Shown here: in pieces, positions 44,520-52,639 of the stretch
Position numbering within the stretch: position 1 is the stretch's first letter
How the letters are laid out: each line of letters begins with the position of its first letter
Assembly (NCBI GenBank): GCA_002746795.1
Contig: PDQY01000099.1
Location: forward strand, 20,015-84,014
Length of the DNA: 64,000 bases
Source of the DNA: Chloroflexota bacterium
GTDB lineage: Bacteria > Chloroflexota > Anaerolineae > Promineifilales > Promineifilaceae
Direction: 5' to 3'
The notes under the pieces: generated by a model
The model's input: the letters and a program-made list of their open reading frames with translations, nothing else
Told to the model about the DNA's origin: nothing
Database searches by the model: none
Position numbers and translations under genes: made by a program

Positions 44520-45419
44520 ATGAGAAAAACGATACATAATCTTAGTTTCATCATTGTTCTTTTGACCATAGTAGTAAGTGGCGTTGGCTTATTTTGGGCA
44601 GATGGAGGAGCCCCTTTTGCAGTGAAAAGCCTGTATGGAAATGAAATAGAGCTCTTTGGCAACGGAATTTACAAAAATGATAATGCTTTTCTCGCCCCTA
44701 TTTTTAAAGGCACAGACTGTGTCATGTTCTTTATCTCTGTTCCTTTCCTACTATTATTCATTTATGTAGATAAAAAACAACATTCGTTTAAATCATTGTT
44801 GCGATTAACTTCTTTTCTATTTGTGGTTTTCTACTATGCCATCAACTTGGCTTTTGGCGTGACTTTTAATGCCTTGCATTTGGTGTATACCCTGCTGTTA
44901 TCCATTTGCTTTTTTACAGGGCTTATTTGCATTCAAGTATTGAAAGATGAATACGAAAAAGATTTCTCTACTACATTTAAAGCAACTTTAGGGCTTAAAA
45001 CATTCATTATTATTAGTGGGATTATGCTTTTCGTAGCTTGGCTTCCAGATATCATTAGTGCTCATATTTCCGACAAACCATTGAGTTATTTAGAAAATTA
45101 TACTACTTCGGTCACCTATATTATAGATATGGGATTTATTTCTCCGCTATTGTTTTTGTCTCTATACCTATTGCGAAAACACATTTTTTATGGTGTTTGT
45201 TCGCTTTCAATGTTATTGAGTTTGTCAATGATGATTGGTATTATTTTGCCATTTCAAACGTGGTTTCAACTGCAAAGCGGAATTGATATTCCTCTGCCAG
45301 AATTGATTACCAAAGTGATTATTTTCATAGTGTTATCTGTATTTGCCATTTACTTTAATCAAAAACTATATAAAACTTTAGTTTCCGCTAAGTCGGAATT
45401 GGCAAAAAGCCTTGAGTAA
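44520..45419 (+). CDS. Polytopic membrane protein, AT-rich, unknown function
   Basis: 299 aa, about eight hydrophobic segments; flanked by the direct repeats. Confidence 0.7.
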   Translation: MRKTIHNLSFIIVLLTIVVSGVGLFWADGGAPFAVKSLYGNEIELFGNGIYKNDNAFLAPIFKGTDCVMFFISVPFLLLFIYVDKKQHSFKSLLRLTSFLFVVFYYAINLAFGVTFNALHLVYTLLLSICFFTGLICIQVLKDEYEKDFSTTFKATLGLKTFIIISGIMLFVAWLPDIISAHISDKPLSYLENYTTSVTYIIDMGFISPLLFLSLYLLRKHIFYGVCSLSMLLSLSMMIGIILPFQTWFQLQSGIDIPLPELITKVIIFIVLSVFAIYFNQKLYKTLVSAKSELAKSLE

Positions 45420-45460
45420 TAACTCAAAGCATTGAACATTAAAAAATCGGTTAAAAAAAC
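45378..45460 (+). repeat. Direct repeat, copy 2
   Basis: See 44298-44380; contains hairpin TTGAGTaataACTCAA. Confidence 0.75.
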
Positions 45461-45518
45461 CGTATTAAAAAGAACATTATCATTTGGGAAAATTGCACCC
45501 AATAAAAAGGAGGCTCTA

Positions 45519-48500
45519 ATGAGCGACGTAATGCGTCCTGTAAAATTCAAGCATTTACTACGCTGGATGCTTAAAGAGTATCAACAGCATAAAAATATAT
45601 TCTCGATCCCCGAAAACAAATTTTACTACAAAAAAGATACGGCCTATTTTGAGATGTTTGGTGAAAAATGTGAAACCGCCATCGGCCCGGCCGCTGGTCC
45701 CCACACGCAACAAGCCCCTAACCTTGTCGCTGCTTATCTGACGGGCGGCCGTTTCTTTGAGCTAAAAACCGTCCAGATCATGGATTCGCTGGACATTGGC
45801 AAACCATGTATAGATGCTCCCGACGAAGGTTACAACACCGAATGGTCAACTGAATTTAGCGTACAGGAAGCGTTTGAAGAGTATGTCAAAGGCTGGTTCT
45901 TGATTCATATTTTGAATGCACTGTTTGGCTTTTCTCAGCTGGAAGAACGAGCCTTTATCTTCAACATGAGCGTTGGCTACGATTTAGAAGGCATCAAGTC
46001 ACCTAAAATTGACAACTTTATTGAAGGGTTGAAAGATGCGTCAGAAACGGAAATCTTTCAGGAATGTGTCAACGATTTAAGAGAGGCTATTCGTGCAGGT
46101 CACCTTACGAATGGCAAAAATGCGATAACAGACCCTGCTTTTGCTGATACAATTTCACCCCATATTTCCAATTCAATCACGCTTTCTACCATGCATGGCA
46201 CACCACCAGAACAGCAGGAAGCGATTTGCCGTTATCTGATCAGCGAGAAGAAAGTACACACGTTTGTTAAGCTCAATCCAACTTTGCTTGGCTACGAATA
46301 CGTGCAAAGTGTGTTTGACCAGCAGGAGTTCGACCGTATTCAGCTTAAGGAAGAATCTTTTACTCACGATATGCAGTATGATGATGCGGTTGTGATGATT
46401 CGCAACTTGCAAGCATTTGCCCATGAAAATAAGGTCAGTTTTGGTATCAAGCTTACCAATACGCTGGCTGTGGTTAATGATGGCGCACGACTGCCTACTG
46501 ATGAGATGTATATGAGCGGTCGTGCCCTTTACATGCTTGCTATCAATTTAAGCAACAAGCTGGCGCAGGAGTTTAAGGGCGATTTGTCTATCTCTTACTC
46601 TGGTGGAGCAAATGCGCTCAATATCGCCGGTATATTCACTAGCGGCATCCGCCCCATTACGTTGGCCACAGATTTGCTGAAACCCGGTGGTTACGGCCGT
46701 TTAACCCAGCTAGCAAGCATTCTCGAAGAGCCATTCGCCCAAAAGCCCCACCGCACCCTGAACTTAGCAAAATTGGAAAGCATTGCGGCGAATGCCCTGG
46801 TAGACGAACGTTACCACAAAGAAGCCAAGCCCGATAAACCAATGAAAATCGACCAAAAGCTGGACTTACTCGACTGCTTTGTAGCCCCCTGTATCGTTGC
46901 TTGCCCAGTTCATCAAGATATCCCCGAATACATTCAGCTTATTGCCGAAGAACGCTGCGTAGAAGCATACAGCCTCATCGTCACCTCAAACGCAATGCCT
47001 TTTACCACTGGCTTCATTTGTGAAAGTGCCTGTGAGCTAAAATGCGTCCGCAATGATTATGAAAAGACAGTACGCATCCGTGATTTGAAGCGCATTGCAT
47101 CTGAGCGCGGGTATGACGAATACATGAAAACCCTCACGCCGCCCAAGCTGCAACGCAAGACAAAAGTGGCTGTTATTGGCGGTGGCCCCGCTGGGCTATC
47201 TTCCGCCTATTTTCTCAGCCGTGAAGGATTCGATGTCACCCTGTTCGACAAAACCAACCGACTAGGCGGCATGGTCGCACACGGCATCGCTGACTTCCGC
47301 ATACCCGATTGGGCAATAGACAACGATCTAGAGCTGATCAAACGAATGGGTGTTAAATTTAAACTAAACTGCGACCCAGCAATTGATATTGCCAAACTTC
47401 AGGCTGACGGATTCAAATATATCAATCTAGCCATCGGAGCCTGGAAATCCCGTCAATTACAGATTGAAGGTGATACCGACAAGGTGATTGGGGCAATCAA
47501 GTTCCTGCGCGACTTCAAAAAAGACCCGAATACCAATAAACTGGGTCAAAATGTAGCTGTCATCGGAGCTGGCAACTCAGCGATGGATGCCGCCCGTGCC
47601 GCCCTCCGCGTGGCTGGTGTAGAAACCGTTACCATCATTTACCGGCGTTCGCGCAAGGAAATGCCCGCCACACGAGAAGAGTTTCTGGAGACAACACATG
47701 ATGGGGCCATCTTCCGCGAGCTAGTAAATCCTGTTAGTCTGCATGATGGCGTGTTGAAATGCCAGCAGATGAAACTGGGAGATAAGGATGCCAGCGGCCG
47801 ACGCCGACCGGTACCAGTGATTGGTCAATTTGTAGATTTTGCGATTGATACTGTCATTACCGCAATTGGCGAGCTAGTGGAGTATGAATTGTTGACCGCA
47901 AATCAGATCGAAGTAGATGCACGTGGGAATGTCCAGGTTGATGATTATTTTGAAACAAGTGTTGAGAATGTGTTTATCAGTGGGGATGCTTTTCGGGGAC
48001 CATCATCCATTATTGAGGCAATTGCCGACGGCCGTAAAGTAGCAAATGGCATCATCAGAAAAGAAGCCATAACTCCACAGCCCGTAAAAACAGCAAACCA
48101 ATACCTGTTTGAATCTGGCCGCATGGATAAAATCTCAGCCCGCAAAGGCGTTATCAATCCACAAATCCCATTAAAGATGTTTGATACCAACTTCGCCGCA
48201 TCAACAAACCGTTGCCTTTCCTGTAACGCAATCTGCAACAAATGCGTGACCGTCTGCCCCAACATCGCCAATCTTTCCATCACAATGGCAGGAATGCGCG
48301 ATGTAAACCAGATTCTACATCTGGAAGGATTGTGCAACGAATGCGGCAACTGCGCCGTTTTCTGCCCATATGACAGTGATCCGGCAAAGGACAAATTCAC
48401 CCTTTACTGGCGTGTAGATGAGTTTGAGATGGGGCAGCATGAAGGGTACGTCTACACATCCGAGAATACATTAAAAATGCGCTATGCGGGACAAGTTTAC

Positions 48501-48641
48501 GAGCTAAAAATAGAAGACAGCGTAGTCAGTTTTACAGATCCTTCCATCCAGGTAAACACTGAAATGGCAGGCTTATTACAGATGATTGATACAGTTCAAA
48601 GCCAATATCCTTACCTGTTGCATTTGGATCCTGTGACCTGA
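45519..48641 (+). CDS. ygfK: YgfK-like (putative selenate reductase subunit) FeS/FAD oxidoreductase
   Basis: GEKCETAIGPAAGPHTQQAPNLVAAYLTGGRFFELKTVQIMDSLDIGKPCIDAPDEGYNTEWSTEF; GGGPAGLSSAYFLSREGFDVTLFDK; ferredoxin-like Cys clusters; AAGGAGG before ATG at 45519. Confidence 0.85.
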   Translation: MSDVMRPVKFKHLLRWMLKEYQQHKNIFSIPENKFYYKKDTAYFEMFGEKCETAIGPAAGPHTQQAPNLVAAYLTGGRFFELKTVQIMDSLDIGKPCIDAPDEGYNTEWSTEFSVQEAFEEYVKGWFLIHILNALFGFSQLEERAFIFNMSVGYDLEGIKSPKIDNFIEGLKDASETEIFQECVNDLREAIRAGHLTNGKNAITDPAFADTISPHISNSITLSTMHGTPPEQQEAICRYLISEKKVHTFVKLNPTLLGYEYVQSVFDQQEFDRIQLKEESFTHDMQYDDAVVMIRNLQAFAHENKVSFGIKLTNTLAVVNDGARLPTDEMYMSGRALYMLAINLSNKLAQEFKGDLSISYSGGANALNIAGIFTSGIRPITLATDLLKPGGYGRLTQLASILEEPFAQKPHRTLNLAKLESIAANALVDERYHKEAKPDKPMKIDQKLDLLDCFVAPCIVACPVHQDIPEYIQLIAEERCVEAYSLIVTSNAMPFTTGFICESACELKCVRNDYEKTVRIRDLKRIASERGYDEYMKTLTPPKLQRKTKVAVIGGGPAGLSSAYFLSREGFDVTLFDKTNRLGGMVAHGIADFRIPDWAIDNDLELIKRMGVKFKLNCDPAIDIAKLQADGFKYINLAIGAWKSRQLQIEGDTDKVIGAIKFLRDFKKDPNTNKLGQNVAVIGAGNSAMDAARAALRVAGVETVTIIYRRSRKEMPATREEFLETTHDGAIFRELVNPVSLHDGVLKCQQMKLGDKDASGRRRPVPVIGQFVDFAIDTVITAIGELVEYELLTANQIEVDARGNVQVDDYFETSVENVFISGDAFRGPSSIIEAIADGRKVANGIIRKEAITPQPVKTANQYLFESGRMDKISARKGVINPQIPLKMFDTNFAASTNRCLSCNAICNKCVTVCPNIANLSITMAGMRDVNQILHLEGLCNECGNCAVFCPYDSDPAKDKFTLYWRVDEFEMGQHEGYVYTSENTLKMRYAGQVYELKIEDSVVSFTDPSIQVNTEMAGLLQMIDTVQSQYPYLLHLDPVT

Positions 48642-48715
48642 CTGTAAAAGTACGAAATTCGTACCCAGGGGTACAATCTGGACAATTATTTATAAAACAT
48701 ACATGTATCATTTGA

Positions 48716-48791
48716 ACAATGGCGATTGACGTGACCCTTTCTTTGTAAATTTTCGAGTACCTAAAATTATGGGTTAGTGAGTCGCCATTGT
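48716..48791. repeat. Long-range inverted repeat in intergenic region
   Basis: ACAATGGCGA...TCGCCATTGT perfect 10-nt arms. Confidence 0.6.
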
Positions 48792-48831
48792 CATCTTCTG
48801 TTTAGCCGAAACTAAAGATTTAGAATTGCTG

Positions 48832-49791
48832 CTAAATGAACAGCTTAATTAGTTCAGGTGAAGCCAGTTCTTGTTCTGCTAAAACGGCCGTTATCTCTTG
48901 ACGCTGGTATCGAACACCAACGAGCTGAGTATGAAGCTGCTCAATCTCAGCCAAATTGAGTTTTTCACCCGATATGTTCACAGATTTTATACAGCCACGT
49001 TCCACACTAATGTCAACTTGTGTGCTATTTTGTGTTTTGCGGACAGTAAATTTGGGAGAACGGCCGTTGTTCCATTCCCAAGTATCATACCGAGCCGCTT
49101 TCATTTCCCACACCTTCGCCCACTCTGCCTCAGTTAGCTCATAAGTAGGAATAGCATCATATCCCTCAAAAATCCCTGTGAGCAACTCTTTTCTGAGAAC
49201 AGTCATGTCCATTTCAGGCAGCCAGTCAATGATATTGGTTACCTTGGCCCGAATCGACTGCACCGCTCTCGATGCAATCTGCACCTGACCTGGATTCAAG
49301 GCATGGAGCAATGCTTCCAAATCACTGTTAAAAAGAATCGTGCCGTGGCTGACCATACGCTGACCTGAGAGATATTGAGCGTTGCCCGACATCTTTTTGC
49401 CACCCGCGTAAATATCACTCTTGCCATGCAGTTCTGCAGGTACGCCCAACTGGTTAAGTACGCGAATCACCGGCTCAGTAAACATCCGAAAATTGTGCAA
49501 ATTCTCAGAGCCAGTAGAAATAAAGCTGAAATTGAGATTGCCTTCATCATGATAGACAGCCCCCCCGCCCGACAACCGCCGCACCACAGACACCCCATTT
49601 TTCTCAACATAATCCCAATCCACCTCTTCCCACACATTCTGGTTACGTCCTAAAATCACCGACGGTTCGTTTACATAAAATAGCAAAATCGGCTCTTCTA
49701 GGCGCACATGCCGCAGTAAAAATTCTTCTAGCGCCAGATTCAGGCGGGGATCAGTGATGTTTTGATTATCAACATAGATCATGCGTGTCAC
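48832..49791 (-). CDS. lplA: Lipoate-protein ligase A
   Basis: NLALEEFLLRH; VILGRNQNVWEEVDWDYVEKNGVSVVRRLSGGGAVYHDEGNLNFSFI. Confidence 0.93.
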   Translation of the reverse strand: MTRMIYVDNQNITDPRLNLALEEFLLRHVRLEEPILLFYVNEPSVILGRNQNVWEEVDWDYVEKNGVSVVRRLSGGGAVYHDEGNLNFSFISTGSENLHNFRMFTEPVIRVLNQLGVPAELHGKSDIYAGGKKMSGNAQYLSGQRMVSHGTILFNSDLEALLHALNPGQVQIASRAVQSIRAKVTNIIDWLPEMDMTVLRKELLTGIFEGYDAIPTYELTEAEWAKVWEMKAARYDTWEWNNGRSPKFTVRKTQNSTQVDISVERGCIKSVNISGEKLNLAEIEQLHTQLVGVRYQRQEITAVLAEQELASPELIKLFI

Positions 49792-50888
49792 TCTTCCGTC
49801 ACAATTTCCACAAAGCTCAATTCGCCATTTTCCACAACAACAGATTGCCGATATTCAACCCCTTGAATTTTGACAAAAAGTTCATAATTACCAGGAACAA
49901 GGTCACCAAAGACAAAATTCTCCGCGTAGCCTGCATCTGGGTTAATGAGATGGGCTGGGTCGTCGAGATAAGTCCAGGTATTGATAAATTCGACCTCTTC
50001 GCCGCGGCCATCAATAAGGGTGACACGGGTACCCTGCCACGGCCGTTTTTCCCCAGTCACCAGCCGTCCCACAATCACACCCCGGTCAGCCTCGGGAGCC
50101 AACCACAGCAGCGGATTCTGGGTAGCAGCAAACGTGTTGCTGCCCACACGCACCTCAAAATGCAAATGGGGATGCGTAGCCACGCCGCCAAAGCCAATTT
50201 CCGCCACCCGGTCGCCAGCTTCCACCCGCTGTCCCCTCTCTACCGACACCGCCAACACATGCCCATACAATGTGTAAATGGGCTGATTCTGCCACAAGAC
50301 ATCATGCTCAATCACCACCAAATTGCCATACCAACCACAGCCCCAACCATACAACACCTCGGCATCCGAGCCAGCATAAACCACCGTGCCCCCCCCTGCC
50401 GCTAAAACATCCACACCTTGCGCAGCCAGAGAGTCAATGCCATTGTGCAGTAGATAACGGCCGTTACTGTCAGAGCCATACGGATAAGCAAGATTCAAGG
50501 CAAGCGGCTGCTCCTCAGGCAATGGCTTCACCAACCAAAAATGAGATTCAAGCCTGTCAGGATCAGGCGTTGGCCAAGGCTCAACAGCCAAATAATTGCT
50601 TCGATAATCCGGCTTCACAGGGCGTTCCGCCAGACAAGTGCGGTCAATAGGCGTTGGTGAAGGAACGGCCGTTGGCGAAGGCAGCACTGTAGGCACTGAA
50701 GTTGGCACGGCCGTCACAGTTGGCAGTCGGGTAGCCGTTGGCGGCACAGCCGTGTTCGTCGGGGGCACAGTCAGGGAAACGGCCGTTGCCAGCATAGTAG
50801 GCAAAGGCATAGCTGCTTCAAGCGCAACATCGCCATTTGAACCCGGCACACAACTCGCCAAAACAAAAACGCCAATTACAAAAAACAT
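49788..50888 (-). CDS. M23-type peptidoglycan endopeptidase-like lipoprotein
   Basis: HNGIDSLAAQGVDVLAAGGGTVVYAGS, HPHLHFEVRVG; start reassigned to MFFVIGVFVLASCVPG. Confidence 0.83.
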   Translation of the reverse strand: MFFVIGVFVLASCVPGSNGDVALEAAMPLPTMLATAVSLTVPPTNTAVPPTATRLPTVTAVPTSVPTVLPSPTAVPSPTPIDRTCLAERPVKPDYRSNYLAVEPWPTPDPDRLESHFWLVKPLPEEQPLALNLAYPYGSDSNGRYLLHNGIDSLAAQGVDVLAAGGGTVVYAGSDAEVLYGWGCGWYGNLVVIEHDVLWQNQPIYTLYGHVLAVSVERGQRVEAGDRVAEIGFGGVATHPHLHFEVRVGSNTFAATQNPLLWLAPEADRGVIVGRLVTGEKRPWQGTRVTLIDGRGEEVEFINTWTYLDDPAHLINPDAGYAENFVFGDLVPGNYELFVKIQGVEYRQSVVVENGELSFVEIVTEE

Positions 50889-50940
50889 GGCACATCGCGC
50901 CAGGCCTGGCAAGCGCCCTACCCAGAACACAGCACACGCC

Positions 50941-51033
50941 TTAAGAACAGAAATTAAATAACATGACAAAGTCATTTCCTGCCCATTCCTTGAAACTGAC
51001 AATAAAATCCCGCATTTTATGTCATCATCACGC
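50941..51033 (+). repeat. Dispersed intergenic double-hairpin element, copy D
   Basis: TTAAGAACAGAAATTAAATAACATGACAAAGTCATTTCCTGCCCATTCCTTGAAACTGACAAT aligns end to end with reverse complement of copy C1. Confidence 0.7.
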
Positions 51034-51161
51034 CTTACCATCAAACCACAATACTTACCCATTCCCCAATTGTCCTCCGCCTCGAGAACCCCGTCAACTT
51101 GCTTGACAAAACAACCAAGATAAACTATGCTGTACACACCTATACGAAACAGGAGGCAGTA

Positions 51162-52136
51162 ATGAGCAAACGTCAACAACCCCAATTGATTGAGGGCGAA
51201 GACACAGCACCCCTCGATAACAAACCATCCAGATTAAGCAGCGAGACTTCTTTGCAAGCCGCGTTAGGAGAATTTGAAAACTACATGCGTGACGAACATT
51301 TTGCTGAAAACACGCACAAAGCGTTTGCCAGTGATATCCGCTTACTGGGAAAATATTTAGGCATCGGCCAACCAATTGGTGAAATAGGTACCAAAAACCT
51401 CAACGATTTCCTCGACTGGCTCTTAAACGAACGGGGCGTGCCTTGCAGCCCCAAATCATACGCGCGGCGCGTGACCACACTCAAAGTATTTTTTGGTTGG
51501 CTGCATAAAACAGGAGTCATCAACAATGATCCATCAACGGCCGTTATCCAACGTAGCGCCAAAAGTCCCCTACCCAAGCTGCCCACAAGCGACGAACTCG
51601 ACCGGGCCGAAACCGTCACCCAGGCCATGAAGGCAGGCGATGTCGGCAAAAAAGCAGACGCCCGACCCCATATGCTGCTCACCTTGCTCCTCAAAACCGG
51701 CATCAAAAAACGCGAAGCCATGAAAATTGTCCCCAACCACATCGACCGCTCACAAGCAGACAAGCCCATACTCTTCATTCGCTACACCGATCCACGTTCA
51801 CGATACAAAGAGCGCAAAATAGAACTAGACCCTGAATGGCTTGAGGTATTCGACGAATACATGGCACAGTACAATCCCACCACCACAATCTTCACCTGCA
51901 CGCCACGCAACCTGGAATACATCCTGCGCAACATCGGTGACGCCGCTGACATCGAACACGGGCTGCTCTCCTTCGAAAACTTGCGCTGGTGTGCCGCCAT
52001 CCGCGACTACAAAGCCGGCGTCGAACAAGACGACATCCGCCAAAAGCTGGGATTATCTAAAGTCACCTGGCGCGACACCAAAAGCAAGCTAGAAAAACTG
52101 ATTCAGCAAGAGCAAGAAGGTCTCGTGGAGGATTAA
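51162..52136 (+). CDS. Tyrosine-recombinase-fold protein with degenerate catalytic residues
   Basis: Phage_int SAM-like N-terminal region; catalytic-domain-like C-terminus with TGIKKREAM, FENLRWCAA, LGLSKVTWRDTKSKL; AGGAGG before ATG at 51162. Confidence 0.75.
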   Translation: MSKRQQPQLIEGEDTAPLDNKPSRLSSETSLQAALGEFENYMRDEHFAENTHKAFASDIRLLGKYLGIGQPIGEIGTKNLNDFLDWLLNERGVPCSPKSYARRVTTLKVFFGWLHKTGVINNDPSTAVIQRSAKSPLPKLPTSDELDRAETVTQAMKAGDVGKKADARPHMLLTLLLKTGIKKREAMKIVPNHIDRSQADKPILFIRYTDPRSRYKERKIELDPEWLEVFDEYMAQYNPTTTIFTCTPRNLEYILRNIGDAADIEHGLLSFENLRWCAAIRDYKAGVEQDDIRQKLGLSKVTWRDTKSKLEKLIQQEQEGLVED

Positions 52137-52226
52137 CCAACGCCATATTACCGGTGGTGGATGCATATGTCCTCCACCGCCTGAACTATCATACCCCCCC
52201 CAATATGCATCACGCTTCAAGCAAAC

Positions 52227-52598
52227 TCACTGATCCCCGGGCTTCGTCATGTCAAACTGCTTCACCACTGTATGCACATCCATACGCTCCGTTTCTGGCG
52301 TTTGGTAATACACAATCGCCGTCGCCTCATACATCTCAGTGGGATCAGCATCCCGCATATGCATCGTCAGCGAGAAGTTGGCCTCCAAAGTCTCAATCAC
52401 ATTCAGCCAGCCCGCTTTCTCTCCCCGGGCATTGACCACGCGCACTTCGATACACGGCCGTTCTATAAACGGTGTCAAATGAAAGCCAACCGCCACCCGG
52501 CGGCCATCCTCATACACATACAAACCCAACGCTTTCAGCCGCACATCCTCCCGCGACCGTGGCGCTTCCAACGGATCCTCAAAAAATTGAATGTCCAT
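52227..52598 (-). CDS. Hypothetical protein
   Basis: MDIQFFEDPLEAPRSREDVRLKALGLYVYEDGRRVAVGFHLTPFIERPCIEVRVVN; start moved to internal Met. Confidence 0.6.
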   Translation of the reverse strand: MDIQFFEDPLEAPRSREDVRLKALGLYVYEDGRRVAVGFHLTPFIERPCIEVRVVNARGEKAGWLNVIETLEANFSLTMHMRDADPTEMYEATAIVYYQTPETERMDVHTVVKQFDMTKPGDQ

Positions 52599-52639
52599 AA
52601 AACCCCTCTGGGTGGCACAATGGCCACCTTGCTGCTCAG

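Noticed and set aside
45432-45518. Upstream extension of the ygfK ORF start to 45432
   Set aside because: The extension overlaps the direct repeat, and a strong AAGGAGG lies just before ATG 45519, where YgfK-like similarity begins.
45746-48035. Variants GGCGGCCGTT, TACGGCCGTT and GACGGCCGT in ygfK counted as motif copies
   Set aside because: They differ from the exact 10-mer, so they were left out of the count and noted only as near-matches.
50889-51185. N-terminal 99 residues of the M23 ORF as given in the ORF track
   Set aside because: They translate repeat element D; a lipoprotein signal (MFFVIGVFVLASC) starts at 50888. The same element also generates the look-alike tail LSRNGKETTSSYYLISV in the spurious ORF 8527-8871.
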